Notes: a model not told the origin generated them from the letters alone. 64,000 nucleotides of DNA from Bacillota bacterium (GCA_023394955.1 JAEWZY010000004.1:223230-287229); one strand, 5' to 3'; positions 16,782 to 25,372 are shown, counted from the stretch's first letter. Made by a program: numbers and translations.

Positions 16782-18410
16782 ATGTATCACAAACCACGCA
16801 AGCGGCTCCTTTGGCGGATGAAACGGGAAATCGCCAAGGTGAAAATGGAGTTTGCCAAAGAAGAGTCGGTTAATGAAGCTAAGGATTTGGCTCCAAATCT
16901 GACGGTTAATTTGGATTTGATCCAAAGAGAACTTAACGATAGCCCGGACCTGATCATCCGGCGCTTCAGCTTAGGAGGTTCTCCGGAGGAGAAAGGAGCG
17001 GTTGTCTTCATCGACGGGTTGGTGGATAAGAAAGAGGTTGAGTGGAGTATCCTCCGTCCCTTAATGTTAATGAAAGGACCGATCTCAAGACCGGGTATGG
17101 GCAACCGGTTGGAATATATTGAGTCAAGTTTGATTACAGTCGGTGAGATCAAACGGGAGCGTAAACTAGACCGGCTAATCGCGGCGGTCCTTGCCGGAGA
17201 AACCATACTACTGATTGACGGTTTCGAAGAAGGCTCGGCCATTGCCACGCCGGGATGGGAAAAACGGAGTTTAGAGCAACCCGATTCGGAAGTGATCGTT
17301 AAAGGCCCCAGGGAAGGGTTTATCGAAACTTTGCGGACCAATACGGCTTTGCTCCGGCGCAAGCTGGGCGATCCGGGGCTTACTTTGGAAGCGTTGCAAG
17401 TAGGCGCAAGGACTAAGACCAATGTCTGTCTCGCTTATTTAAAAGGGGTCGTTGATCCGAAGATAATCGAAGAAATCAGGGAGAGGATTAAAAGAGTAAA
17501 CACCGATGGGATCTTATCCGCCGGATCTCTGGAAGAATTCATCGAAGACGCCCCTCTTTCAATCTTTGCAATGATGGGTTACACCGAAAGGCCGGATGTG
17601 GTCTGCTCCAAATTGCTGGAAGGCAGGGCCGCCATCTTCGTCGACGGCACTCCGGTGGTGTTAACCGTTCCGTTTTTATTTATTGAGAATTTTCAAAGTC
17701 CGGATGATTATAGCTTTAAGCCCTTTTTCGGCAGTGTGCTCCGTTGGGTCCGGTACACCGCTTTTATGATCGGCATCTTGCTTCCCGCTTCTTATGTAGC
17801 GTTAACCGCTTTTCACCAGGAGTTGATCCCGACAAAATTACTGATTACCATGGCTGCCGCTACCGAAGGCACCCCTTTTCCGGGAGTGGTCGAAGCGCTG
17901 GTGATGGGATTGGTCTTTGAAATTCTCCGTGAGGCCGGGATCAGGCTTCCCCGGCCGATTGGACAGACGATCAGCATCGTAGGCGCATTGGTAATTGGTG
18001 AAGCGGCGGTCGCCGCAGGGTTAGTGGGAGCGCCATTGATTATTGTTATTGCTTTCACCGCTATTACTTCCTTTGTTAATCCCACTATAGTACAGGAGAA
18101 CACGATTATCAGGTTTTTTTTGGTGATCCTTGCTGGATTTCTTGGAGCTTTCGGTGTCACCGTCGGTCTATTAATTATCCTGATTCATCTGGTTTCCTTG
18201 CGTTCTCTTGGGGTCCCTTATTTAGCGCCAATCGCTCCAATGGACCTCCGTAGCTTAGCGCAGGATGTAATAGTGCGGGCGCCGCAGTGGGCGATGTTCG
18301 TCAGGTCAAAGGCGATCCGGAGTCAAGACCGGACCCGTCAGGATTTTCATTCCCAGCCGAAGCCGCCGTCAAAAAAGAATCCTAAGTATGGGGGTGGTAC
18401 GGATGAATAA
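16782..18410 (+). CDS. Spore germinant receptor subunit A (GerA/GerKA family)
   Basis: 542 residues from the ATG at 16782, which has AGAGG six bases before it. An in-frame ATG at 16713 lacks one. A soluble N-domain of about 290 residues contains the GerA-family patterns DLIIRRFSLGG, FIDGLVD and PREGFIETLRTNTALLRR. It is followed by about five or six membrane helices, with TEGTPFPGVVEALVMG and RLPRPIGQTISIVG between them, both highly conserved in the family. The protein sits in the spore inner membrane and forms the germinant receptor with the B and C subunits. The gene is the first of four overlapping genes. SpoVAF is a related alternative, but the A-C-B arrangement supports a receptor. Confidence 0.95.
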   Translation: MYHKPRKRLLWRMKREIAKVKMEFAKEESVNEAKDLAPNLTVNLDLIQRELNDSPDLIIRRFSLGGSPEEKGAVVFIDGLVDKKEVEWSILRPLMLMKGPISRPGMGNRLEYIESSLITVGEIKRERKLDRLIAAVLAGETILLIDGFEEGSAIATPGWEKRSLEQPDSEVIVKGPREGFIETLRTNTALLRRKLGDPGLTLEALQVGARTKTNVCLAYLKGVVDPKIIEEIRERIKRVNTDGILSAGSLEEFIEDAPLSIFAMMGYTERPDVVCSKLLEGRAAIFVDGTPVVLTVPFLFIENFQSPDDYSFKPFFGSVLRWVRYTAFMIGILLPASYVALTAFHQELIPTKLLITMAAATEGTPFPGVVEALVMGLVFEILREAGIRLPRPIGQTISIVGALVIGEAAVAAGLVGAPLIIVIAFTAITSFVNPTIVQENTIIRFFLVILAGFLGAFGVTVGLLIILIHLVSLRSLGVPYLAPIAPMDLRSLAQDVIVRAPQWAMFVRSKAIRSQDRTRQDFHSQPKPPSKKNPKYGGGTDE

Positions 18411-19728
18411 ATTCATATTTTTAATCTTATTGATTTCGTTGTTTTTATTCAGCGGGGGATGTTGGAATTATAATAGTTTGGATGATCTGGGGATCGTCGC
18501 CGGAGTTGGGATTGACTTAGCCCCGGACCCGGAGAAAGTATTACTAACCATTCAAGTAATAAAACCAGGTGAGGTTAAAAGCGGCGGTGGTGGAGGCGGA
18601 TCTTACAGCGGAGATCAAGGCCAGACCCGGCCGGTGGTAAATATTGAAAGCGTTGGAACGACAGTTTTTGAAGCGATACGTGATGCCGTCACCAAGTTTA
18701 GCCGAAAGTTATTCTGGCCCCATAATCAGGTGGTGATCATCGGGAAGGATGCTGCAGCCAAAGGAGTGAGAAGTTATATCGATCTTTTTATCAGGGACGC
18801 CGAGCCCCGTCCCACCGCTTTCGTTTTGGTGACTCCGGGAAAGGCCGGGGATTTGATTAAAGCTCAAGGGATAATGGAGAAGATCCCGACTTTGGAAATC
18901 GGGGAAATGATCCAAATCCAATCCGCCACTTCGGAAATTGGAAGCTTTACAGTCCATGATTTTACAAACCAGCTGATTAGTAAAACCGCCGCTCCATTAG
19001 GGACCCAAATCCAGCTTGATGAGGCTAACCGGTATGTCCTGGCTGGAACAGCTATTTTCAAGGATGATAAGTTAGTCGATTTCATAGGAAAAAAGGAGAC
19101 CAGAGGCTTGCTTTGGGTCACTAATAAAGTGCGAAGCGGCATTATAGTGGTTGATACGCCCGGGGGAAAAAGCAAGACCGGACTAGAATTAATCCGTTCC
19201 CAAAGTAAGATTAACACAAAGATTAAAGGTGATAATGTATTAATAAAGGTCAAGGTGAATGTCCAATCCAATGTGGGAGATACCTCCGGCGAACTCGATC
19301 TTAGCAAGCCGGAAACCCTCAAGAGCTTGGCCCGAAGAGAAACGGCGGCTATCCGGAACGAAATCGAAGCCGCCTTGAGAAAGGCTAAGGAAATGAATGC
19401 CGATATCTTCGGTTTCGGAGAGGCTGTCCATCGGACTCATCCCAAGGTGTGGAAAGAGCTGGAACCACGTTGGGATAAAATATTTCCCACCCTTAAAGTT
19501 GACTTGACTGTAGAAGCCAATATCGGCCGGGTTGGGTTAATTCAAAAACCTATTAAAGCAATGATTGAAAGGAAGTTGACTCTTGCCACAATTGGAAAAC
19601 GGGAAAATAACCGGAACGCAATTGGTTTATTTATTGGTTGGGTTTATCTTTGGCTCCACGGTGATTTTAACTCCGGCGAAGGACGCAGGCCAGGATGCTT
19701 GGATCGCTATCATCATTGGGACGGTTGA
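18403..19728 (+). CDS. Spore germinant receptor lipoprotein subunit C (GerC family)
   Basis: 441 residues. The ATG at 18403 (GGGGTGG upstream) gives a lipoprotein signal with lipobox LFSGGC, after which the mature protein starts CWNYNSLDDLGIVAGVGID, a hallmark of Ger(x)C proteins. Domains I to III follow, with the typical late segment PKVWKELEPRWDKIF. The family normally ends shortly after a VGLIQKPIK-like segment. Here the frame runs on for about 50 more codons, inside the gerB-type gene in another frame. That 146-base overlap yields a tail of low plausibility (GEGRRPGCLDRYHHWDG at the end). Either the natural stop was lost or a frameshift lies near 19570. Confidence 0.92.
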   Translation: MNKFIFLILLISLFLFSGGCWNYNSLDDLGIVAGVGIDLAPDPEKVLLTIQVIKPGEVKSGGGGGGSYSGDQGQTRPVVNIESVGTTVFEAIRDAVTKFSRKLFWPHNQVVIIGKDAAAKGVRSYIDLFIRDAEPRPTAFVLVTPGKAGDLIKAQGIMEKIPTLEIGEMIQIQSATSEIGSFTVHDFTNQLISKTAAPLGTQIQLDEANRYVLAGTAIFKDDKLVDFIGKKETRGLLWVTNKVRSGIIVVDTPGGKSKTGLELIRSQSKINTKIKGDNVLIKVKVNVQSNVGDTSGELDLSKPETLKSLARRETAAIRNEIEAALRKAKEMNADIFGFGEAVHRTHPKVWKELEPRWDKIFPTLKVDLTVEANIGRVGLIQKPIKAMIERKLTLATIGKRENNRNAIGLFIGWVYLWLHGDFNSGEGRRPGCLDRYHHWDG

Positions 19729-20683
19729 AGGCGGAATATTTGCCTTGGTTTACACTACTCTGGCCCGACGGTTCCCGGGAAAGACAGGTGTGGAGATTAT
19801 GGAAACTGTTTTTGGTCCCTATTTAGGGAAAGTAATCGCCGCTCTTTTTATTTGGTTCACATTTCATCTGGGTTCAATGGTGATTCGCAACTTTACCGAC
19901 TTCTTCACTACGGTCACTATGCCGGAAACACCAAGTATAGTGTTTGCCGCGGCGCTGATCTTGGTATCGGCTTTCGCGGTCCATAACGGCTTGGAAGTAA
20001 TCACCCGCTGTAGTCTGGTATTGGTCCCTTTAGCCGTTTTATTACTATCAATTATCTTTGTACTTCAGTTAAACCAGATTAATTTCGAAAATTTTTTGCC
20101 GTTATTTGAGACTCCATGGCGGGAATTGTTAAAAATATCCCATAGTGTCGCGGTCTTTCCTTTTGGCGACGGAGTGGTCTTTTTAATGGTTTTGCCTTTT
20201 CTCAACCAAATCAAAGAAGGCCGAAGCAGAACGATGTCCGGGATTTTTCTGGCGATGCTCTACGTGATGCTAGCTTCTTTGCGCAATACCGGAGCACTGG
20301 GGGCCGCTGAAAGTATCTTCAGTTATCCGGCGTATGAGGCGGTGAAATTAATCAATCTGCCCTTTGTCAATACCCGGTTGGAGATTATCGTGGTGCTTAA
20401 TTTTCTGACGATGGGCTTTTTAAAGATTACGGTACTTCATTATTGCGCGGTTTTGGGCTTGGGGCAAATATTCAGGCTGCGTTCGATGGGTCCTTTAATC
20501 ATTCCAATCGGTATTTTAATGGTAGTCTTTTCAATAATTAATTTTTCCAATTTTACGGAGAATACCGAGTTTAATCTGACGGCGAATTTGATTTACTGTT
20601 TATTTTTTCAATTGGGAATACCGTTATTGACTTTAGCCATAGCGATCATTAGAAAACTGCCATCGAGGAACACGGGATGTTAA
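19583..20683 (+). CDS. Spore germinant receptor permease-like subunit B (GerB family)
   Basis: 366 residues with ten membrane helices, an APC-superfamily permease fold. The start is TTG with AAAGGA about nine bases upstream and gives GKITGTQLVYLLVGFIFGST, the usual GerB opening in which the first helix begins soon after G-x-I-(S/T). FPGKTGVEIMETVFG after helix 2 is also characteristic. GerB subunits bind the germinant. The first 146 bases overlap the run-on tail of the C-subunit gene, and the stop overlaps the next small gene. Confidence 0.94.
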   Translation: MPQLENGKITGTQLVYLLVGFIFGSTVILTPAKDAGQDAWIAIIIGTVEGGIFALVYTTLARRFPGKTGVEIMETVFGPYLGKVIAALFIWFTFHLGSMVIRNFTDFFTTVTMPETPSIVFAAALILVSAFAVHNGLEVITRCSLVLVPLAVLLLSIIFVLQLNQINFENFLPLFETPWRELLKISHSVAVFPFGDGVVFLMVLPFLNQIKEGRSRTMSGIFLAMLYVMLASLRNTGALGAAESIFSYPAYEAVKLINLPFVNTRLEIIVVLNFLTMGFLKITVLHYCAVLGLGQIFRLRSMGPLIIPIGILMVVFSIINFSNFTENTEFNLTANLIYCLFFQLGIPLLTLAIAIIRKLPSRNTGC

Positions 20684-20886
20684 TTATTCTATTGCTTGTT
20701 TTTATGATCCTCGTTTTGTTTGACGCGCCGGGATTGATCCGGGGAAAATATTGGCGGGAACTGGCGGTGTATTCGGGATTTATGTTGTTAGCCTTGCTCC
20801 TAAGCGCCTTGTTGGTTTTAGGGGCGCCATTGCCTGCGATAACAACAGAGATCGGTAATTTGATCAAAAAGGTATTTAATTTATAA
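20677..20886 (+). CDS. Small two-helix protein of the ger operon (D-type subunit candidate)
   Basis: 69 residues: two predicted membrane helices (about 1-16 and 29-50) joined by a short polar loop, APGLIRGKYWRE, and a short polar tail. The ATG overlaps the GerB stop by seven bases, so it is translationally coupled to the receptor genes. Small two-helix D proteins encoded next to GerA-type operons in Bacillus are known to modulate germination. The size, topology and position match that class, but I cannot show homology by eye. Confidence 0.65.
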   Translation: MLIILLLVFMILVLFDAPGLIRGKYWRELAVYSGFMLLALLLSALLVLGAPLPAITTEIGNLIKKVFNL

Positions 20887-20997
20887 ATGAGATAAACTTC
20901 CCTTTAATAAGAATCCAACCCGACCGGGATGATCGCTTTATGATAGAGAGGAAAGGGGTGTTGTTGATACTTTTATAATAAAGGCCGCCTTCGGTTT

Positions 20998-21465
20998 CTA
21001 GCCCGTTTTTTCCCAAGGAACTTTCTCAAGAATCGCGGAGGTTAACGCGCCGTAGATTAAATAACTCAAGTATATGATAAAAACGGTTAACGGGTCTTCC
21101 CGCAGTTGGGCGGGATAATGCAGGGCTTTGGCCATAAGCCCGATATGAAAAAAGAAGATGGACGACCCAATCAGTAAACCTTTGGAAATGAGATAGCGGC
21201 CGGAAAAAACCTTCGTGTAAAGAAAGGCTATGATCACGCCCCAAAATGCGCCCACCCCGAGATGTACTAAGAAGGCAAAAACGTTAAACAAGGTACCATG
21301 CTTAAACTCCAACACCGCATGGCCGGCCATAAAGAACCAACAGAACCCGGTTAGGCCCAACTTTTCCATAGCCTCTAAAAACAGGCAGATTATTGTAGCG
21401 CTAACTGTACCGGCGATGGCGCCTCTGCTAAATTCATTATCAGTTTCTAGTTTCATCTTCACCAT
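20998..21465 (-). CDS. Hypothetical four-helix membrane protein
   Basis: 155 residues with about four hydrophobic segments (roughly 16-34, 58-80, 95-111 and 125-145). It opens with a short charged stretch, NEFSRGAIAG. I do not recognise the family. The start is either the ATG at 21465 or the ATG at 21456, and GGTGAAG suits the second. It is encoded convergently to the ger operon and has no partner gene. Several His residues (GHAVLEFKHG, FFHIGLMAKALHY) lie near membrane boundaries, which might bind metal or haem, but this is speculation. Confidence 0.6.
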   Translation of the reverse strand: MVKMKLETDNEFSRGAIAGTVSATIICLFLEAMEKLGLTGFCWFFMAGHAVLEFKHGTLFNVFAFLVHLGVGAFWGVIIAFLYTKVFSGRYLISKGLLIGSSIFFFHIGLMAKALHYPAQLREDPLTVFIIYLSYLIYGALTSAILEKVPWEKTG

Positions 21466-21727
21466 TCTTCAAAAAGTTTTATTCCATGATTTAGTTTATC
21501 CATAAGTCGATAGGATAAACAATTGCAGAAAGTCACTCCCTTTTCCATATGGTTTTACACCGTTGCCTTGATTTATTTAAAGGCTGAAGGGGAGAGTTGG
21601 AGCCGTAATAGCCGGTGTGTCAAACAGGGAGCTAATGTGCCTAAGGGGTTATTATTAGTACCGCGCTGCGATCCCGCACATCATTTTAAGGGAAGAATAT
21701 TATATCATTAGTTGAAATTAGGTAAGG

Positions 21728-21997
21728 ATGATCGGAATGTCGCTCTTTAATATACCTCCGGGATCATTCGCTCTGCTGGCAAATTTAATCGGGATCGCTT
21801 TTGCTAAACATCTAAACTCCGATCAACAGGAGTCATTAAGTAATTTCTTCGAGTCAATTGGACAATCCATGGCGACATTCGGCGCTCAACAGGCATTGCA
21901 GCAATCCCAGGCGGATAACAAACAGATGTATGATCAGATTCAACTAATGAAAGAGCAGTTAAAGTTCTTTGAGGAACGGATCAGAAATAGGTTATAG
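21728..21997 (+). CDS. Hypothetical small protein with C-terminal coiled coil
   Basis: 89 residues. The first 30 are hydrophobic (PPGSFALLANLIGIAFAKHL) and the last 45 are Gln-rich and helical (AQQALQQSQADNKQMYDQI, then KEQLKFFEERI), consistent with a coiled coil. The start could be the ATG at 21728 or the ATG at 21737. No family recognised. Comparable short proteins in spore formers are often of unknown role. The gene precedes a 509-base gap (21998-22506) that holds the 22-bp palindrome array and the hisD promoter but no supported reading frame. Confidence 0.55.
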   Translation: MIGMSLFNIPPGSFALLANLIGIAFAKHLNSDQQESLSNFFESIGQSMATFGAQQALQQSQADNKQMYDQIQLMKEQLKFFEERIRNRL

Positions 21998-22244
21998 TAT
22001 TTCCCCTTTCTTTATTCATCCCGCTGCTTGAATGTCTTCGTCCTCCCTAGTCTTCTGTCCGGCAAAGCAGGGATATATTACTATATGCCCCTACTTGCGC
22101 TGGCGAACGCCTTCATCCGTGAAGAAAACAAGTCCGGCGGCCCTCGGCTATTCCAAACTCACCTACTTTTTATCTCTTTTATACAGGCCCCGCACATTAC
22201 CAGATAGAGAAAAGGACTTGGGAAAGGATTAAATTAAAAAATTG

Positions 22245-22340
22245 ACTATAGTCTACGCCAACGTCTACTATAGTCCACGCGATCGTCTACTATAGTGTGC
22301 GCGTTCGTGTACTATAGTGTACATCAACGTCTACTATAGT
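22245..22340. repeat. Five ACTATAGT palindromes in a 22-bp tandem array
   Basis: The self-complementary octamer ACTATAGT occurs at 22245, 22267, 22289, 22311 and 22333, spaced exactly 22 bp apart. Each unit begins CTATAGT, continues with six to eight variable bases and in the first, second and fourth units ends CGTCTA. The fifth unit loses similarity after about 12 bases. Spacing of 22 bp is close to two helical turns, which would place five dyad sites on one face of the DNA. The array lies 108 bp upstream of the hisD -35 box. It is not a CRISPR, because the spacers would be only about 14 bp and are partly conserved. Confidence 0.9.
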
Positions 22341-22447
22341 GTATTTCAAAATCCGATTATAAAGTTGACTCAGGTAAGAATTTAAAAACAATAGTGAAGG
22401 CAAAGGATAACAAGGAAAATCCTCATACTTAACATTTGGCTAACTAA

Positions 22448-22476
22448 TTGACATTCCTCAATCCCTATGGTAAATT
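22448..22476 (+). promoter_or_regulatory. Promoter of the his genes
   Basis: A perfect TTGACA is separated by 17 bases from TAAATT, and the hisD start codon follows about 30 bases later. No T-box leader or terminator is present between promoter and gene. Confidence 0.65.
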
Positions 22477-22506
22477 AAAGAAAAAATTGGGGAAAAGGGA
22501 TTGCCA

Positions 22507-23820
22507 ATGAGAATAATACGAACTGATACTCAATCCAAAGAAGTACGCCGCTTCCTAAACCGGCGGCCGGTTTCCGACGACCGGAGCCAATCGGAGATTA
22601 CCGCCGGAGTGGCGGCAATACTTACCGAGGTAAAAGCCCGCGGCGACCAGGCCTTATTAGACTATACAGCTAAGTTTGACAAAGTACAACTCCAACCGGA
22701 ACAGCTCAAGGTCACCGCTGATGAGTTTGAGGATGCCCGTCGTACCACGCCGGATGACTTTCGGGAGGCGATCCGCCAAGCGAAAACCAACATCCTCGCT
22801 TTCCATCAAAAACAACTCCCCAAAGACTGGCTTGATTTAAAAGATGATGGAATTGTCTTGGGACAGCGCTATATCCCGGTGGACTCGGCCGGCCTTTATG
22901 TTCCGGGCGGCGTGGCCGGGAGTACCCCACTGGTTTCGTCATTGTTGATGAACGTGTTGCCGGCGGTAGTCGCCGGAGTTAAACGGATCATTATCTGCAC
23001 CCCGCCCAATGCTTCCGGCGGAGTCAACCCATACTTATTAGCCACTGCCTTGGAATGTAATATTACCGAGGTTTACAAAGTAGGAGGGGCTCAGGCCATA
23101 GCGGCCATGGCCTTCGGAACTGAAACCATCGCTTCGGTGGACGTGATTACCGGACCAGGCAATCAATACGTCACCGAAGCCAAACGCCAGGTCTTCGGTT
23201 ATGTGGGACTGGATATGCTGGCCGGGCCGAGCGAAATCCTGATCATTGCCGACGAAAAAAATAACCCCGCCTATCTAGCGGCGGACTTGCTGTCCCAGGC
23301 CGAACACGGGCCGGTTAATGAAGCCGGGGCTTTTTTGCTGACGCCTTCTCCCATGCTGGCCCAGGCAGTTGCCGAAGAGGTCGAATCCCAACTGGAACAA
23401 TTATCCCGCAATACGATTGCAGCGGCTGCTTTGGAGAAAAGCGGCGCGATTATCGTGACCCGGGACTTGGAAGAGGCCTTTGAATGGGCCAACTACACCG
23501 CTCCTGAGCATTTGGAGTTATTGGTCTGCGACCCTTGGAACCATTTGCATAAGATCAAACATGCCGGGGCGGTTTTTATCGGTCCCTATTCCACAGAGTC
23601 CATCGGCGACTATATCGCCGGGACCAACCATGTACTGCCGACCAATGCCACCTCTAGATTTGCCTCGGGACTGAGCGTGGACCATTTCATCAAACGAACC
23701 AGCATCATCGCTTATAATCAGTCCGGCGTGGCCAAATACGGCCCGGCCGCGATCAAAATCGCCGCCGTCGAAGGCCTCGACGCCCATGCTAATGCGATCA
23801 AGGTCAGGCTGGAGAAGTAG
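22507..23820 (+). CDS. hisD: Histidinol dehydrogenase
   Basis: 437 residues from the ATG at 22507 (a TTG two codons earlier is possible), with AAAAGGGA upstream. Recognisable parts are YVPGGVAGSTPL, the NAD-site segment GPGNQYVTEAKR, SQAEHGP with zinc-ligand Gln and His, APEHLEL, and LSVDHFIKRTS, which carries the catalytic region. It oxidises L-histidinol to histidine in two NAD+-dependent steps, the last reactions of the pathway. It opens a short his group with hisB and hisH. hisG, hisC, hisA, hisF and hisI are not in this window. Confidence 0.97.
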   Translation: MRIIRTDTQSKEVRRFLNRRPVSDDRSQSEITAGVAAILTEVKARGDQALLDYTAKFDKVQLQPEQLKVTADEFEDARRTTPDDFREAIRQAKTNILAFHQKQLPKDWLDLKDDGIVLGQRYIPVDSAGLYVPGGVAGSTPLVSSLLMNVLPAVVAGVKRIIICTPPNASGGVNPYLLATALECNITEVYKVGGAQAIAAMAFGTETIASVDVITGPGNQYVTEAKRQVFGYVGLDMLAGPSEILIIADEKNNPAYLAADLLSQAEHGPVNEAGAFLLTPSPMLAQAVAEEVESQLEQLSRNTIAAAALEKSGAIIVTRDLEEAFEWANYTAPEHLELLVCDPWNHLHKIKHAGAVFIGPYSTESIGDYIAGTNHVLPTNATSRFASGLSVDHFIKRTSIIAYNQSGVAKYGPAAIKIAAVEGLDAHANAIKVRLEK

Positions 23821-23828
23821 GGAAATAA

Positions 23829-23969
23829 GAAAGTCAAAAGTTTAAGGTCTAAAGTCTAAAGTCTTAAATTGAGGCAAATCTGGCTCTCTATTTTTTCAAC
23901 AATTGACCAACGTTTTTTTGACTCAAATATTTTTGACATTCGATATTTGCTTTCGACATTCGACTATAT
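23829..23969. repeat. Degenerate heptamer element, GACTTT type, two inverted arms
   Basis: The left arm repeats AAAGTCT-like heptamers three to four times (23829-23866). The right arm (about 23915-23967) repeats TTTGACATTCGA-like units in the complementary sense. The element fills the hisD-hisB gap and could fold into an imperfect hairpin of about 140 bases within the his transcript. It is one of the fullest copies of the dispersed family. Confidence 0.7.
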
Positions 23970-24006
23970 CTTAAAAAGAATACTGAAATATATGAGGTGG
24001 TTTTTA

Positions 24007-24594
24007 ATGCGTTTTGCATCTATCGAACGAAGCACCAAAGAGACTAGGGTTAAACTGGAATTGTCCCTGGACGGTTCGGGAAGTTATGAGATTAATACCG
24101 GGGTCGGGTTTTTCGATCATATGTTGACTCATATCGCCAAACACGGCTTTCTGGACCTGAAGGTCTCAGCCCAAGGGGATCTGGAAGTTGATGCTCACCA
24201 TACCGTGGAAGACGTGGGGATCGTCTTTGGACAAGGGTTAAAGAAAGCTTTCGGCGATAAATTTGGGATTAGCCGTTACGGCCATGCCGTTATTCCGATG
24301 GATGAGGCTCTGGCGTTAGTGGCCTTGGATTTAAGCGGACGGCCCTTTCTACAATTCGAAGCCGATTTGGGCAAAGGGCATCTAGGAGGCTTCGATCTGG
24401 AGTTGGTTGAGGAATTCTTCCAGGCCGTAGCGGTCCAGGCGGGAATGAATCTTCATATCCGGCTCTTAAACGGCGCCAATTTACACCATTGCGCCGAAGC
24501 GATTTTTAAGGCTTTTGGCAGGGCGTTAGCAGCGGCAGTGCAATTAGATGAAAGGATCAAAGGAGTTCCGTCAACCAAGGGAATCCTGGATTAA
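24007..24594 (+). CDS. hisB: Imidazoleglycerol-phosphate dehydratase
   Basis: 195 residues, the monofunctional form. The ATG at 24007 with GAGGTGG seven bases upstream gives the usual N-terminus (IERSTKETRV). The frame is open further upstream through the repeat element, which should not be read as coding. The manganese-binding His clusters are present: FFDHMLTHIAKHG, DAHHTVEDVG and ANLHHCAEAIFKAFGRAL. It dehydrates imidazoleglycerol phosphate to imidazoleacetol phosphate. It is followed four bases later by hisH. Confidence 0.97.
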   Translation: MRFASIERSTKETRVKLELSLDGSGSYEINTGVGFFDHMLTHIAKHGFLDLKVSAQGDLEVDAHHTVEDVGIVFGQGLKKAFGDKFGISRYGHAVIPMDEALALVALDLSGRPFLQFEADLGKGHLGGFDLELVEEFFQAVAVQAGMNLHIRLLNGANLHHCAEAIFKAFGRALAAAVQLDERIKGVPSTKGILD

Positions 24595-24597
24595 AAA

Positions 24598-25215
24598 ATG
24601 ATCGCGATTATCGATTATGGAGTCGGCAATTTACGCAGCGTCGAGAAGGCCTTCACTTATCTGGGGCGCCGGGCGGTAGTCACCTCGGACCCGGAAATCG
24701 TTAGGGGAGCCGATCGAGTGGTCCTTCCGGGAGTGGGAGCCTTCGGTAAGTCCATGGAGAGCCTGGCCCGGGCCGGTATGGTTCAGGTAGTTAAAGAGGT
24801 CGTCGCGTCCGGAAGGCCTTTTCTTGGAATCTGCCTTGGGTTGCAAATGCTTTTTGAAGAGAGCGCCGAAGTTTTCGGACCGGAGACTACCCGGGTCAAG
24901 GGGTTGGGAATCATACCAGGGCAAGTGCTCCGGTTTAATTCAAAGCGTCTCAAGGTACCCCAGATTGGGTGGAATCAGATTAGGATTAAGAAGGATAGCC
25001 CAATTCTGCACGGAATTGAGAACGAGAGTTTTGTTTATTTCGTCCATTCTTACTATGTAAAACCCGCCAACACTGAAGTAATTGCCTGCGCCACTAACTA
25101 TGAGATTGATTACTGCTCCGGAATTAACCAAGAAAACATTTACGCTTTTCAATTTCATCCTGAAAAGAGCAGTAGTGTAGGGCTGAAAATCTTAAAGAAT
25201 TTCGCTGAACTCTAA
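24598..25215 (+). CDS. hisH: Imidazole glycerol phosphate synthase, glutaminase subunit
   Basis: 205 residues. The opening IIDYGVGNLRSVEKAF is standard for HisH, the nucleophile Cys is in GICLGLQML, and the catalytic His-Glu pair is in FQFHPEKSS. It supplies ammonia to HisF. hisA and hisF, which usually follow, are absent and the next gene is unrelated, so HisF must be encoded elsewhere. The 157 bases after the stop hold a G/C-rich stretch with no clear terminator. Confidence 0.96.
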   Translation: MIAIIDYGVGNLRSVEKAFTYLGRRAVVTSDPEIVRGADRVVLPGVGAFGKSMESLARAGMVQVVKEVVASGRPFLGICLGLQMLFEESAEVFGPETTRVKGLGIIPGQVLRFNSKRLKVPQIGWNQIRIKKDSPILHGIENESFVYFVHSYYVKPANTEVIACATNYEIDYCSGINQENIYAFQFHPEKSSSVGLKILKNFAEL

Positions 25216-25372
25216 ACAAATAAACTTAGCAAAAGATTTAGTAAAAATTAATTGTTCTACCCCGGCTTGAATTGGATGGTCCCGGAGGGGTCCCATTGGT
25301 CCGTGACATTTCCCGGATGGATTGATATTTTAATGATTGAGTCCTAGTTTAAACTTGAAAGGAGTAAGGCTA

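Noticed and set aside
16787..17422. 211-codon open frame antisense to gerKA
   Set aside because: It has no ribosome site, is Ser/Arg-rich in the way antisense frames are, and lies fully within a well-supported gene.
21523..21711. 62-codon open frame between two small genes
   Set aside because: It begins in AT-rich spacer, contains no recognisable domain and lacks a ribosome site.
22032..22232. 66-codon open frame before the palindrome array
   Set aside because: There is no ribosome site, composition is unlike neighbouring genes, and no motif was recognised.
22245..22340. CRISPR array
   Set aside because: The repeat core is only 7-8 bp, spacers are 14 bp and partly conserved, and no cas genes are near.
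22380..22500. T-box leader for the his genes
   Set aside because: No T-box consensus or terminator/antiterminator pair was found between the promoter and hisD.
23869..24006. N-terminal extension of HisB
   Set aside because: The frame is open upstream of 24007 but is made of the heptamer repeat. The ATG at 24007 has a proper ribosome site and gives the family-typical start.
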